A stretch of 64,000 bases of DNA from NCBI RefSeq assembly GCF_027744825.2, contig NC_071334.1, positions 55,120,937-55,184,936 of the forward strand, in the 5' to 3' direction. This document shows positions 35,701 through 48,600 of the stretch, in pieces (position 1 is the stretch's first letter; each line of letters opens with the position of its first letter). Under the pieces are notes generated by a model. It was not told where the DNA came from. It searched no databases and worked only from the letters and a program-made list of their open reading frames with translations. Position numbers and translations under genes: made by a program. The DNA is from Synchiropus splendidus. Lineage: Eukaryota > Chordata > Actinopteri > Syngnathiformes > Callionymidae.

Positions 35701-38700
35701 AGACAATCACGCTGTGAGTAGTTCACCTCCATGACAAAGGGTGGCGCCATGAGCTCTTTAGTTCTTCCATTTCCTATGATCGAAGTTGACAGGTAGCAAG
35801 GAGCCGTTTCAGACTGTGTATTGAACTCTGTAGACAGTGATGGTACTGACTGATGAACTAGTTTAACTTCAGTGGTCCAGAATCAGCGCGTCAACGCATT
35901 TCCTTCGGCAGGTTTTGGAAATAAACTTGCAAGTGTCTGACTAAAATGAAAAATTCTGGAGATTGTGTTGTCCATGTATCACAAAAAAGATACATGCCAA
36001 GTATCTAAAGTACAGAGTCGCACTTTTGATCACCGTCATGAGCCCCGACTCACTTAGCAACCATGCTAAACAACGGTTGCTAAGGTTGTGGTAATGTGTT
36101 CTCCTTAAACCGATCACGTCTTCTAATGTTCTTGTGGAAACTAAGCAACCTGAGTGAAGGAAGGTGAAGACAAATCTGCACATCTGCAGATCATCATCAT
36201 CATCACGCGTGACAAAACACAGCTGATATCAGGTTTGTTATGTGTTCACCGCAGACATCGGCTAAGACGAGGATCACACGTACTGCACATCAGGTTACAC
36301 ACACGACTTCTCCATTGTATAGAAGGCTATTAGACATCATTAGACCATGATTAGTCTGAGAGTTTTGTTTACTTCCGCTGCGTAGCTGAAGCTCCCGCAG
36401 CCACACATCACTCAGTCCAGTATATGTTAGCTTCGTCAAGCTATTAACCACATTATCTAAGTCCTGTGGTCCGACTAAGAGACATTCTAAGTTCTCTCCA
36501 GTAGTCGAACTGATGTGTTTGCATGCGTTTTAAAAGTCTGAACTTAGCCGGACAAAAGCAATAATTTGGTTTACTGAGCCGCCATACTTTACATGCTCAA
36601 TGGTGAGCCATGATTCAACCACAAACGTGAAATAGAAAGACGCGACATAAATGCTCTAAATGCATGAACATCTAAAATCCCAGCAAATAGGTTTTGGGCA
36701 AGATAGGGACAAAAAGTGAAGCGCTTATTTGAGACAATGCCTTTGCCCCCCGTTTTTATAAAACAACCTCTTTAATAAAATAGTTTATTAAACAATAACA
36801 ATGCAGAAAGTTGTTGTTTCGCAAAACAACTTACCTCCATGCATTCCCTGGTTTGGCGAGCAACTCATATGCAAGTGCCGCATGACTAAAACATTAGTTG
36901 AAGCAGTTTGTGTTCCCATCTCTCAAGTCCATTCAAAAATATACCCCATCAATGCACTCGCAGACTTCTAGACGCCATTTTGACAACTTAATGTCTTGCA
37001 TACTGTGTATCGTGTGGCAAATGGATAACGGCAAAAAAAAGCATAAGCAGATATAATCAGCGGATTGGTTTCTAAAAGCATTTCTGTTGTCTTTGTCAAC
37101 AAATGTCCTCCCAAAACTCTTGTCTGCACCAATTTGCAAAATCTTCAAAACACAATCCCAGTGTTTAATGTGAAGAGACTGTGCTCGGTTTCTCACTTTG
37201 TTTATACATACAAGTCTGCGGTTCCAAGCGCTACAAGTAAAATCTTAATTTTTAGAGCCGTAAATCTAATCGCCAGCATGTGAAAATTCTCCGCTCAGCA
37301 GAACTGACTGCACCAAGGTCAGGCGGTCCCCTAGTTTCTCTTTGGGTTTGTGGAAAACTTGGACATGCAGCCATTATATAAACAATTTCCTACGTGAATA
37401 TTTGTCCTGACACAGCACCTTCTAAAACATGGTGATATCCCTTTTCAGGGAGGGAGAGAGAAACTACTGCGAGTTTCCAAACACCATGCTATGGTTTAAC
37501 GGAATGCTGGTGAGTGCCTGGCATCTGAGGTAATGTCCTGTCACTCAGTCCCCACCCATGCCCACTGCAGCTCACCGCCTCACTGGTCCAGGACTAATGA
37601 TGGTGACGTCCTCGTCCCACTGAGAATGAAGCTGTCAATGTGGGTGAATGAGTGCAATTACGCAGTTGGCCTATTCCCGTCTCTCTCCGGGGCCAGACAT
37701 GAGAAGTGACTGGGTGGTAAAGAGCGCAAACCACACTCTAAAACATTGTGGACTGGTGAGCACACAACCCACGCAAAACAGATGGATTTGCTGAGAGTAT
37801 AAATGTTCTTAAATCAGCGGCCCCGAGTGTGCAATAAAACAGGGCAAAAACCTTGCATATTAACAGCTCTGAAATGTTATGGCGGAGTCATCAGTGTCAT
37901 GACAAAGTCCGCCAACCGCAACGAGGTTACCACATGGCCAGGCCCGTGATAATAATTGAAACGGGAAAAAGTAAAAGGGAAAAATGATCGCAATGCCAGA
38001 GGTTTCTTTTAATGTCACCGCACGTTTATGGCACTGGCAGAGCGCCCGACGGGTTTCAAGGAGCGCTGGTGTGAGGGACGGTGTCAGAGAAGCTGGCTTC
38101 CCCGCACAGCTACTGTACATTTGTCTTGCTTTCACAGTGTCCCTTTATTCCTGCCAGCATTACTTCGATGAAGATTTATGGTCGAGGTTGTGCCATCCAG
38201 AACTGGTACATGTTTGTTTTACAACCCAAGATGGATGGACTTCATATATAAACAATTTCTTGTAGCGTGAGAGAACTCAAATGTGATACCTTCTGTTGCT
38301 TATGTATAATTAAGCGGCGAGTTCTCAAGGGTGCCGGAGGTTGCGTCAGAGATTGCCTGGGCAGCAGCGCTCTCTGGAGAAATCACCTGGCTTGCTGTTG
38401 GATCTCCAATTTGAACGAAACTTGCACCCACCGCGAAAGTGACCATGGGCACTGGCACACGCAGGTTAGCTGTGAGGACCTTTTTTTTCTGATTCAGAGC
38501 AAGGAAAACTGGTGCGCTGTATTCCATGGTGCGGTGGGGGGAGGGAAGGAGGTAACTGTGCTCCATGAAGACAGCAGTAGTACATTTGAGTCCCCAATGG
38601 ACCTGGCCTTTAATCCTGCATGAAGTCATGACGACGGGCCGAGAGTGTTTGTGTGTGCAGGTGTGTTTGTAACTCCAGAACAACCGTGATCTGACTATGA

Positions 38701-40444
38701 ATTCAAATTCTGAAGAATGTGGGAACTGACATTTTTAGTATCAAACAGACTATGCTTCATTTACATGATCTAATTAAATGTATTACACCTGGAAAGAAAA
38801 GAGATTTTTTTTGCAACATGACAAATATGACAAAATAAATAATGCATGAGTGAAGTACACAAACGTCTGGGAGGAACAGATATAGTTAGCCCATCAGGCG
38901 TCAGGTCTATGTACATTACATTCAAATTTTATCAGGAAAACCGAAAATGTAACTTACTCCAATGGCACCAAAACCTCAATGAAGAACGAAAATAGTTTTC
39001 TGTTACTTGAGTTACGACCATTAAACCATTGCAGAACAGAGTAGTGAACTGACTCAGTAATTCTTCTCAATAGATTTTGGCCGTTGGCAACTGAGTTTAA
39101 ACTGTATAATACCTCTTTTGTTAATGAAAAATAACTTTTAACATTGAAGGAATATATGTGTCGGCATGGATTCAGGGACACTGATGATCTGTTTTGAAGT
39201 ATAACTTATTGAGTGAAGTATGTGTCAACGTTGTTTTAAGAGATCAATGAAAACAATTTCCAGCTCATGACTAGATAGAAGAGAAAAGTTTACATTGACA
39301 CCATTGATGTGCTTTTCGTTTACCAAAATTCAATATGTTTTTCATTTGTTTAATATTCTAGAATCCAAAATCAGATAGTATTTCCACTTTTCCCAATGAA
39401 TGACAGTGACAGACAGACTTATCGTTGAGAAAACATCACTACTAGTTTTAGCTTGCTAAGCAAGTTCAAGAAAGACCCACCTCCAAACAAACAACATACA
39501 ACAACGTACAAACATTTTGTCTGAGTGTGGCAAGGTATCTCACACATCAGTCGTGTTGTATAGAAATCCCTTGCACCCAGTCGTATTCACTGTCAGACTT
39601 CCATGTTGTGTTTTAATAGGCTCAGGGGCAAGTCTGTAAAAGCGTGTGTCCAAAAAAAGCAGCAATGATTCCACTGTTACAAACTATTTTTTTTTCTAAT
39701 AGATCATTCTTTAATCCAATAAAACAATCAGTCACATCAATTTCCAAACCATTTAGTCTCCAGTAACAACCACAAACCTCATTGGTTCATTCATCCGTCA
39801 GTGGGTCTGACGTCTTATATTAATTCGCGTGACATCAAAGCCACTTCCCTGCTACTGTTTTCACCCCAGTATCCAGTTTGATTTCGTCAAGCTTAGTTGT
39901 TTACAGCGTCAGTTTCTCTGCATCTCTCTCTCAATGTATCATCACAGTGACCTATTCTACTCCTGCAATCAAGATCTCAAACACACCGTACAATTGCACT
40001 TGAGAGATCGTGCAGAGGCACAATCTCTGTCCTCAAGGGCCTCGTGCTGTTGTTTCTTTCCTACATCCGTATAGATTCCTATCACTGATGCCCACATCGA
40101 TGACTCGCAGAACCAACAATGACTTTAAACATCAAACAGAAACTGAAGCACAAAACCAATACAGGACATGTTGACAAGATCAGAAGGAAATGATTACCGC
40201 CGGGTCTTTTCTTTTTCTTGTTCTGAACATGAAACCTGAGCGAACGCGGACGAGGAGCATGTTAGCACGTCCTATATCCAGCAGGAATGACTACAATCTC
40301 TGCTTAGATTAATCCGGAAAAGATGAGGTGAAAACAAGGCATCGGAATGTATGTCACTCTCTTTTCATTCTTTAGCTGAGCTATTTGAGCTTTCTTTTTC
40401 CTTGGCAACACAGAGACAAGGATCATGATCATGTTTTGGAGATA

Positions 40445-41096
40445 CAGTGGTACCTCGGTTTTCGAACAAATCGGAGTTCGAACAAAAATAAAAAAACATA
40501 ACGCGCGCAGATCAGCTGACCCACGACACGCTTTATTATTGTGTATAACGCAGCCTCCGTATGGAGACGTGTCCCGTTAGCTACATTTACTGACTGTTTT
40601 TTCTTCATATTGAGGTGTAAAACCTTTCCTGTCTCCACACTGGACCGTGGTAGAGTGTCACAGGGGAGGTGCTCGCTCTCCACACCTCCGAGGCTGGAGC
40701 GTTCACTCCAGGGTTTGATGTCCTGTTGTGGGCTGGAGCTCGGACAGGGATGAGGCGAGTCTGGGACAGAGCGTGACTTGGTTTATGACTTTGTCACAGC
40801 CAAACTGCACAGAAGCGCACATTCAGAGCTGGACACGCACCGGGCACCTCTTCACTTCTGGAGAGACGTCACTCACTCGGCAACCCCTCCCACATGCAGC
40901 GGCCACACACATAGAGGAACAGCGCACCTGCAGCAGACACTCTACATTCACTCCTACAAAAGCCTGTTTTAAGGCTTGGAAAGCATTATTTCCTTTTCCA
41001 TTAAGTGTAATGAGAAAAATCGATTCAGATTTCAAACAAATCGCTTCTTGAACGGCCGTCTGGAACGGATTGCGGTCGAGAACCGAGGTACCACTG
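40445..41096. mobile_element. Tigger/pogo-like MITE, 652 bp, complete ends
   Basis: The left end CAGTGGTACCTCGGTTTTCG and the reverse complement of the right end CAGTGGTACCTCGGTTCTCG form a terminal inverted repeat with one mismatch in 20. TA flanks each end (40443-40444 and 41097-41098). No intact transposase frame is present. The right half is shared with the short copy at 20021 and the left half with the truncated copy at 63840. Family assignment to Tigger/pogo rests on TA duplication and the CAGT...CCTCG terminus. Confidence 0.9.
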
Positions 41097-41989
41097 TATA
41101 ACTCTCCTGCTTCTAGGCTAAGGCACCATTCTATCCCGATGTATCTGGATCTGGATGTATCTCCAGAGTTAGCATCAAATGGCTAAAAAGAGAACGTCAG
41201 TAAAAATATTGCTTAAATCAACACCAATTGATGCTCAGAGAATAAAACTGGGAATGATCTCTGTGAGGGATAAAAAAAAAAAACAAGGAAATGTGGTTAG
41301 TGCAGCTTAAAAAAAACATCATTGGTGGCCTTGACTAATCCCACGAAGAGGTATAATCTCTTTCGTACTACTGTACTTTCATTGTAAAAGGGATTGGGTC
41401 CAAAGAATGACAAAAAGATAGAGTGCATTGTAATAGCATTGTCAATGGCCAAGGATTTTATCCCATAACTGTTGTTATTGTAGACGAGCTGGTGGCAGGG
41501 ACGCCATTAATCTTATTTATGCGTGGTCACCCAGTGCTCATGTTTCTTCAGCAAAGACACAATGCAGCAATATTTCCCATCCAGTGTCATCAAGTGGAAG
41601 CAGTGACAAATTATTAAAAAGATTAAATGGTCATTAGATAATGTTTCCACCTTGCTGACTCCGGCGATGCCAATGCTTTGTCGTGAATCATCACCGAGAC
41701 AGTGTTTGTTTGACAGATTTATCAGGGAGGGTGCCATTTCAAATGAATCTTAATCTCCCGCAACACTTTGACAAAAGGCTCTGTCATTGTAAACGCCACA
41801 GCGAAATTTGAAAGCTGCTTAATATTTCTACATCGGTTAATAAATGGGCAAACAAAAACCATTCGGCTGTCAACTTTGATTTTTCTGTTATTGCCATAAG
41901 GAGTGTAGAGACATGGGAGTGGCAAACTTGACAACTGTCATTAGGAGTGACAGTGACACACATTAGAGAGAGAGTTGGGGGCGAAGTAA

Positions 41990-42135
41990 TGAAGGCCAGT
42001 TTGGACATATGGAGAGGCAAGGCAGCATTGGACCAATAATCTCGCAGACAAAGATAACAGGAAAGAGGAGAAGAGAACGACCAATGAGGCTCATGGGTGT
42101 GTTAAAGGAGGACATGCGGAGGACACTCAAACCAA
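41990..42135 (+). mobile_element. RTE-like LINE 3' fragment
   Basis: The plus strand reads CAGTTTGGACATATGGAGAG, AAAGATAACAGGAAAGAGGA and GACCAATGAGGCTCATGGGT, then AAGGAGGACATGCGGAGGAC. Translated pieces FGHMERQ, ITGKRRRERPMRLMG and LKEDMRR match the C-terminal motif FGHVxRx...GKRxRGRPxRR...EDM. Confidence 0.65.
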
Positions 42136-42172
42136 TCCTCACTCCCATGGCATCATGTACGTTTTCATCCTA

Positions 42173-42500
42173 TACTGACGCCAGAGGCAGTTTTCCGCGT
42201 TGCATGTTGACGCATAGGCATTTCAATGATGCATAAAATGCTTTGCCACCCGTGTAGGGGACTGTGAAGAGGGTGCACAGGGGGAGACTCGCAGAAGCTG
42301 TCCTCTCTGGTTTGTATTGGATGTCATTTGCTATGTACAACACTGACTTGCAACACAACGATTTAGTCACCGCGGATAGCCATTTGGGCTTTAAATAGAA
42401 AATGATATATTATAATGTGAAGGTTGATAGGAGCGCCATCCCATGGCTTACCTAACGTCAATATAGGACACCACAGGAGTGAGGACGTGTTGGTCACTAA
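42173..42500 (+). repeat. dispersed GGCTGCCTT/GACGTC repeat, copies 2 and 3
   Basis: Two partial copies are separated by about 170 bp: GTTGCATGTTGACGCATAGG (42201) and ACGTCAATATAGGACACCAC followed by GGAGTGAGGACGTGTTGGTC (42454-42494). They pair with the other copies at 32640, 56385 and 56840. Confidence 0.5.
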
Positions 42501-44090
42501 AAGCCAAAGAAAAAGAAGATCCAACCAAAAACAATCAATTCCTCATGCACTCTGTTATGGACCCAATAACAGTAATGGTGTCAGCTGGGACCGCTATAGG
42601 TTCAGATCTCCAGGTCGTTCATTTTAGACATTGATGAATCATAATTATGTGAAATTCAATTTATACTACATGCCAACTCTCAACACTCTATAGTGATGAC
42701 TCATATCTGCAAGTTGGCAAACCAATTCTATGACAAAAGCTGTTACGAGCGCAGTGCAACAAAAAAACAGCAAAACAAAGGCCCCTCTGGCAGACTGCCT
42801 TTCTTACCAACATTTGACGAAAAACTCAAGACGAGACCAACTAAAAGAATCGAACTAGTGTTTGGTCCACAGAAGGTATTATTCGGATTTTGTGTTTTAA
42901 AACTTGTATATTGAACTCTGGGCACAATTCTGGTAATGGCCATTCTAGTCAGTTTAAGTGGGTTGGATGACAAATACAGAACAATCTTTGCAGAAGGAAG
43001 GGACTTCGAAGGGGATGAGACATTCCTTTAGTGCTTAGAGTTTTTGTTGGAGGAGCAGAAACACTGATAGTTCAACTGGACTAAGAATCTATGAATTGCT
43101 TTGCTGTATGTGACGGTGATGTTTCATCACTGTAGATTGAACTCCCCTACGCTGGGAAAATCTGAATGTAAAGCCCTGAGGAAGAGAACTCTTCATCACC
43201 AATTTAGCTCCTCAAAACTAGCTCTCTGCGTGGCCCGATGGTGCGATATTGGCCCTATCTGACTAGGTACGTAATAATGAAATGTAAGCTGAGCACTTTT
43301 TCTCATTGTAATACTCAATTGATGTTTTTGTTGTTGTTTTTTGTGCTTTCCCCACATTATCACTTATTTAGTTTGGTTATAGACACACTGTAGATCTTTG
43401 ATGGGAAAATGTGTTGCTGTGTTAAACTGGGCTTTGAGGACACAGCATTTCAAATAGAGGTGAGTTTCAAGATGTACTTGACAGACGAATGATTGAAAAC
43501 GCATGAAAGAGGTGGAGACAAAGGAACAGAGAGAAACAACTGCCTGGCCCTGCCATTAACCTGATCGTCCCCCATATGTGCAAATGAACTTGTGCGTCGA
43601 CTGAAGTGTCCAGTCAGTGGAGGTGTACTGAAATAACCTGATCCCATATGACTCTTGGGGGAACGGTCTGTTCTCAACATTGCGAGGAACAGTGTTTCCA
43701 TGAAAGTCCTTGACTTCACAGCTTTAAAATGTTTCGCTGGTGTCGGATTCCAATAACGGAATTCGCCATCTGCACGCCTTGTTAGTTATATTGTCCTGCA
43801 CCCAGTTTTGACCCAGAATCTACTCATATATAGCTCATGAACATCTACCTCTATATCTAACGTAGAAAGAAGCCCCGCCCTCCATGTGACACATATGCAA
43901 GGCAGTGAAAATTAATGTTAAAATTTTAGCATAATAAAAATGTTGGTTGGCAAATTTCCAGAGGTGGGACTAAACAATGAAGAGTGAAAATAAAATGGGG
44001 ATTTACAAAGCAAATTTCAACAACATGCCATTGCTTTGAGAGGGGATTAAGACGGATTGAGAATAAAGCACTTCTATGTTAGTGTAGCTT

Positions 44091-44111
44091 TGTGTGTGTG
44101 TGTGTGTGTGT
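44091..44111. repeat. (TG)n microsatellite
   Basis: A short run of TG dinucleotides inside the 16-kb intron. Confidence 0.9.
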
Positions 44112-46442
44112 ACTGTATAGTTGCGTATGCATCGCGTTAATGTTTTGTGCAATCAGCCCCTGCGTTGAAACAGCAACAGATCAATGTGTCCAGCACGCTT
44201 AGGTGAAATCAATGGCATCTTGTTCCGTCCTCAGAAAGCATTACTTTAATGAGAGCTGCAAACTTCTGCAGGAGGAATCGAATTAAATGCCCCAATATTT
44301 CAAAATAATGAACTGGTAATTTGGCAAAAGAAGTTACATTGAAAGTGTTTCGACGGAAACTGAAAGAAGTGAAAAGCCAGTTAAAATTATTGGGGCAAAA
44401 TGCAATGGGATCAACAAAACACGAAAACAAGTCGAAAACAATTTATATTTTTACTCGCAGTGCTAAGACAGACTTTTGTTTTCTGTTTGTTTTCTGTCCA
44501 CTAGACAAATAGCCTCAAAAGTTATCAAGACTTTTCAAAGAGATTTCCAGGTTATTGTTGATAATGGGATAAGGAGCAGGTAATTCTCTGAAATACCATC
44601 TGGACCGCAGTCGTTCCTCACCACAACTCATATTGTGGTGACTCACACCTTTCTTTTCCTCCATTTTTGTGTACCAACATGGGAAAGTGGGTCAAAATAT
44701 GTCGTCAATTTTGTTAAAATGTTCAACATCATGTTCTGATGCCTTGGATGTGTTGTCAGCATGCAATCTGATCGGAGGCCGCCAACAGCCAATCCAGAAT
44801 GGGCTTCAACAGGACAATAATATTGGGTGAGAAAAATGGATGGCGTAAGTTCTGTCAAGCAGATCTGACTCTAAGCCCTTGTCTACTTTAATGAATATTA
44901 ACCCTGTTACACTTTTATTTATGTGAAGTGAAAGACAAATAATTGTTTGTTTATGGTGGAGATAAAACCAAAAAATATTGCACCCGTGGAAAGAGAAATT
45001 TGCTGAGAAGAAACAGCTCCACCGCTTGCTGCTGGCCCAGGACCTGGGCAGATGTTAAAAGAATTACAAAAGAGATCATCACATACTGGAGGAACAGATG
45101 TGTGTCAAAAACCTGCCAGGTGTGTATGAACCCAGAACGTTACTTCTGCCACTCCCTGTCAAATTCACAGTGTTACAGTGAGATTAAATCAAATCTTTTT
45201 TTTTCAATACGCTCAACCTCTGTTGTACAGCTTCATTACATCTAAAATGACCGCTGACGTCAACAGCTTTGCACAGAACATGAAGTTTGAGAAACAGTTT
45301 TACATTAAGTACAAAACGGTGAAAGAAAAGAAAAAATCAGACTTCAGATGAGATAGAAACAAGGTATTGAGTGAATCAGCTCGGGCATCACGATGATCAC
45401 AGCGTCTGATGTGAGCAACTTTTTGTTTTTACTAAAGTGGAGCAGACAGCAGTTTTGATAGTCAACGAGTCACTGACTATTGTCACGAATAGTCAAGTAC
45501 TTGTCATGTACGGGATGGTGAACATGCCAATGCCTCTGACTGTAGTGTTGCAAATAGTATATGTTTTTTAAATGTTAACACTTTTATATTGTTAAATGTT
45601 GATTTGCAACTTTATATTTTGAATATTAATTAACACTCAAAATGTGGTGTGAATGGTACATTTGGCAAAAGTTGCCCACTGCCGCATTCCCACAGGACGC
45701 TAACAATGAAGAGTAATGAGTGGGAGTTACATGATCGGAAGCCTTCTGAAGTCTTCAAAAGATGGGCTACGAAGAGTAATGGCATGGTGCGAAAAAAACA
45801 AAATATTCAGTGACACTTTGTCCTCCTTAAACTGCTGAAAGCAATAAAAAGCTATGTGAAAGTGCTCTATATCCACAAGTCGTTGCAGCCCTAGATCAGC
45901 ACCAAATATGGTCTCGGAATCCTGACGCATACTTCCAGATGCAGAATCGTAGATGTTACATGAGTACCAAAGTTCTGACTTATTAAGTACAAACAACCTT
46001 GGAAAAGCATCCTCCAGATAACCACAATATCCATTATGAAGGTGCACTTGCGCCATCACACCATTCCCTGAGAGTTTCCTATATGTCAAAGCAGTCAAAG
46101 TCGTGACAATAAGCTCCATTTACAAGACAACAACTTCATGTCAGAAAACTAAAATGTCAAGAATATGTCTGGACAAGCAGACTTTTATTTAAGCTTGTCA
46201 CAAAACAAAGCTGAGAGTCTGGTGCCTGAATGGAGATGTTAAAGACAAGATACTGTTGTCTTAGTCATGTTTCATGTACTATCATGTTGTCAGTGTCTGT
46301 CTCTTAGTTGCCGTTTATTGTTTCCAGTGGGTACTCAAAAATGATAATATTCCTGGCGTGAATGTGGCTGCGCGAATCGATGTTGGATAACCAATAGAAC
46401 CCCAACAAGGCAGTGTTGAATGACGGCGATAGAAGGTCTTAC

Positions 46443-46639
46443 CTTGGTGACAGCGGGGTAACCAGCTGCTACCTCACCAGAGCAATAGGGCTTCTCTTCA
46501 TGTGAGACTTCAACGGCCGAGGCCCACTGGTCCAGGAAGCCACTGGGAGTGTAAAGACCACAGTCCCTCACACCTGTCTCCCTCTCAAAGTCCTCACAAA
46601 CACCATCACCATCGTAGTAGTAGCAAATGCTTGGCTCCT
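46443..46639 (-). CDS. pappa: pappa exon, DGDGVCE / GFLDQWAS segment (242-307)
   Basis: This 197-bp exon runs from acceptor CTTACAG to donor GTAAGA. It encodes EEPSICYYYDGDGVCEDFE, then VRDCGLYTPSGFLDQWAS, SHEEKPYCSGEVAAGYPA and VTK. YxxDGDGVCExFE followed by DCGxYTPxGFLDQWAS is a strong PAPP-A signature. It ends in phase 0. Upstream is a 4.7-kb intron and downstream the longest intron in the window (16 kb). Confidence 0.96.
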
Positions 46640-47879
46640 CTGTAAGTGAGAGGAAAGTTATCCATTAGCAGTAGCATCAATTACGTTTCCCCAAATCTCA
46701 TTTCAAACCACCAGCCTTGATGTGTGTGAAAATCCCATCTTAAATGCTCTGTTTCATGCATAAGACATAGCCTCTGATACAATGGGATGTGATTCTGAGT
46801 CCTATCTCTATTATTTGGCACCCTCAAAGGGGAAAAGAGAAGTTATGGTGGGCTATGTGGGGAGGGATGAAATAAAAGCTGCAGGCGAAAGGAAGCATAA
46901 TTTCATGTGTATGTGCAGGATTTAAAGACAGGAAGAGAAAAAGTTGGCAAGGAACGATAACATGAGAGCGGGGGGAAAAAAAAGCGGACACACGTTAGGC
47001 AGGAACCAGACAAAGTCAAGAGGTAAAGAAAGATACAGGAGTAATTTTTCCAGACATCCCACCCGGAGTTAAGGCTTGGAACTGGAAGCTTATGGGCTGA
47101 AGGAGAAGGGGAACGGAGGAAGGAGGTTGCCTGGGCCTCATTGCTCTCAGCTCTCAGCTAAAGCACTGTCAGCCGGTGGGGTTCCAGTTAGGGGGAAAGG
47201 CGGCATTCTGTGCCAAGTTGGCCAGGGCCTCCTCCTCAAAATTCCAGCCCTCCCCAACACAGCCAAAAACTAAAGTCAGTTCTGTGCTCTGGCAGTGGTA
47301 GAACGAGGGGCGACTGATGGGGGCACGCAGAATACACTCCCGTCACTCACTCAGCGGGGTCGCAGGCGAGGAAGGAGCCAAGCAGGGGCCGTTGATATAA
47401 GAGGAAGCTCACACTCTGGACTTATGGGGGCGAGGGGGTCACTGGTGGAGTGAGAGGAAAAGCGTGGCATTTGATTATGCTGATTGGAATTGGGTTATTA
47501 GATAATGGAAAAAGTGGGAAGGTGACTGAGTGCATGAGCAGCAGTAAAGTGAGGGGCTGAAGAGAACAGGAAGTGAAGAGGAAAACAGACTCGAGAACAA
47601 GCATCTGTACGAGGGGAAAACAGCTACTGAATATTACAGTCGAAACTGAAAATGAGACGACACAAGAGGAGGACAATCGGATAAGCAGGAGCCATGCTTA
47701 ATAAAATACGTAAATAGATGAAAGGAACAAAGACTTTTCTTTGCTGAGGGGTGTTTAAACTGAGGTCAGACCTCATCCTTTACTGACAACTTTATTATCA
47801 ACTTTTAGGTATTGGTTATATCCAAATTTTGGTGGTTCGTGGAGAGGAAAGACAGCCTTGTGCATTAACGAATATTTGA

Positions 47880-48050
47880 GCTTGAGACACCAGGTGAAAA
47901 GAGAAGAGGAAGAGAACCATGGAAGGAAAACATGAGGAAGATAGGCGTTAGAAGAGAAGGATCTAGATAGGTAATGGTCGAGGAGGCCGACTTGCTCTGG
48001 CAACAGCTGATGGAAAATGCTGAAAGAAGAAGTCAATCACTGCCGTTGTC
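47880..48050 (+). mobile_element. probable RTE-like LINE 3' end, heavily decayed
   Basis: AGAGGAAGAGAACCATGGAA, GACTTGCTCTGGCAACAGCT and GATGGAAAATGCTGAAAGAA parallel the last part of the LINE family, whose end reads like GAGGACAGG...GCTGTGGCGACCCCTAACGGGA...GAAAGAAGAAG. The copy near 63640 shares the same wording. Confidence 0.4.
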
Positions 48051-48264
48051 GGTACCAAATCTGTCCGCTTACCAAACGTGTGCTACCCGGCACGGGATGG
48101 TGACATCACATCTGGCAAGATACGATTTTTTTTTTTTCTTTTTCCAAACATTTTCATGAGCCAGAGAAAAGTGAATTGGATTTGACACAACACAAGCGTA
48201 ACATTTATATTCGCAAAATTTTTCTTGAGTCACTTGTGAGGTATATGTTCATTCTTCCCCGTGG

Positions 48265-48600
48265 CCTGTGGAACAACCCGTCGTGATTGGCTGACCTGTA
48301 TGGGTCATTGCTTTCATTTGATATCGCACCAAAACCACAATCAACTCATCCGCAGACAATTATTCGCCTTTGAACACCTTTTTATTCATCTGCTAAGGGA
48401 AAATGTGCATCCAATGAAGCCGTTCTAACCTTTACCGAATCAGTCTTACCTCTTCTGGGTTTGCCAAACCACACATCGTTGAATAAAATAATCTTCAGAT
48501 GTCTGCTAAGGAGTCCATCCTGCTTTTGGTACAAAGCAAAATGAAAAGAATAACCCGTGCATCTCAGCCAATCACGACGCGTTCTTCAGCAGAGCGCATG
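48265..48600. repeat. fold-back (inverted) repeat
   Basis: The left arm CGTCGTGATTGGCTGACCTG, TATGGGTCATTGCTTTCATT faces the right arm whose reverse complement reads CGTCGTGATTGGCTGAGATG, CACGGGTTATTCTTTTCATT. The similarity extends inward (CACCAAAACCACAATC against TACCAAAAGCAGGATG, and GCAGACA in both). The arms are about 110 bp each, so the whole is a MITE-like palindrome able to form a long hairpin. No target duplication was defined. Confidence 0.7.

Larger units (their letters stand above)
30411..46442 (-). other. pappa intron, 16 kb
   Basis: This is the longest intron in the window, with donor GTAAGA and acceptor TTCCTCAG. Identified contents are the 652-bp TA-flanked element (40445-41096), a weak RTE-like scrap near 39745, the RTE-like fragment at 41990, dispersed GGCTGCCTT-type repeats (32640, 42173 and 42421) and a TG run (44091-44111). 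The stretches 33-39.7 kb and 42.5-44 kb show nothing I can support. Confidence 0.85.

Noticed and set aside
39745..39795. Another possible RTE-like scrap (ACAAACCTCATTGGTTCATT)
   Set aside because: Only about 20 bp match the CCAATGAGGTT block, too short to call. The word CCTCATTGGTT also occurs inside the hAT-like repeats.
45727..46119. 130-codon open frame on the minus strand just downstream of the 46443 exon
   Set aside because: It does not resemble any part of PAPP-A, and the strong GTAAGA donor at 46443 ends the exon. No splice-compatible link was seen.
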